A program made the translations under genes and the position numbers. A stretch of 29,259 bases of DNA. It comes from Methylobacter sp. (GTDB taxonomy: Bacteria > Pseudomonadota > Gammaproteobacteria > Methylococcales > Methylomonadaceae). Below are positions 29,195-29,259 of the stretch, one piece after another. The stretch spans positions 1 to 29,259 of the forward strand of contig JALNYY010000038.1 in the NCBI GenBank assembly GCA_023229605.1, in the 5' to 3' direction. Below the pieces are notes generated by a model. The model did no database searches. It was given only the letters and a program-made list of their open reading frames with translations, and was not told the origin of the DNA. Position 1 is the first letter of the stretch. Each line of letters begins with the position of its first letter.

Positions 29195-29259
29195 AAGCCC
29201 GGTGGTAGTCGGAAGGCCTACTTTATATAAGAAAATATCTTTTCGGATTTTGTCGGTTG

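Noticed and set aside
1..29259. CRISPR arrays, tRNA or rRNA genes, and insertion-sequence transposases
   Set aside because: No regularly spaced direct repeats, no tRNA- or rRNA-like stretch and no transposase-like protein was seen on either strand.

Overview
The window looks like a chromosomal segment of a gammaproteobacterium. The gene set (assimilatory nitrate ABC uptake, NirBD, ANTAR regulator, sigma-54 promoters, EAL and chemoreceptor genes) would suit a Methylococcales-type freshwater methanotroph, but that assignment is inference from gene content. Base composition changes along the window: about 1-4500 is visibly AT-rich, while the nrt, chemoreceptor and nir regions are richer in GC.

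Layout. (1) 1-5550 is an accessory, defence-like region: the 3' end of a DUF3368/PIN-type protein, a translationally coupled pair encoding a helical-repeat protein and a protein with an apparent PD-(D/E)XK nuclease fold, a decayed relBE-type toxin-antitoxin module, and a Fic AMP-transferase with a C-terminal winged helix. (2) 5738-11751 (minus strand) is a nitrate uptake operon: nrtA, nrtB, a two-ATPase-domain fusion, and an outer-membrane porin. (3) 12095-22597 holds two paralogous minus-strand modules, each an EAL-domain protein followed by a chemoreceptor; the second also carries a DUF2721 membrane protein. Each is divergent from a plus-strand gene (a triple-GAF protein and a PDC-domain membrane protein). 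(4) 22706-24289 has a membrane protein with a CxxCH motif and, convergent to it, a NasT-type ANTAR regulator. (5) 24692-28505 is nirB-nirD-phzF. (6) 28600-29194 is an integron-type gene cassette bounded by attC-like sites.

The regulatory DNA ties the centre together. Four intergenic regions (upstream of nrtA, EAL1, EAL2 and nirB) carry paired NtrC-like dyads whose centres lie 30-31 bp apart, and a sigma-54 -24/-12 promoter. nrtA and EAL1 also share a leader made of two small hairpins followed by an intrinsic terminator. Three of the four hexaloops have the A1/G4 pattern expected of ANTAR targets. The third copy (EAL2) keeps only a remnant of the second hairpin and has lost the terminator. The simplest model is a nitrogen-limitation regulon (sigma-54/NtrC) with nitrate-specific antitermination by the NasT homologue, and with c-di-GMP turnover and chemoreceptors recruited into it. 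ANTAR-type attenuation of an EAL-chemoreceptor operon is the most novel signal in the window.
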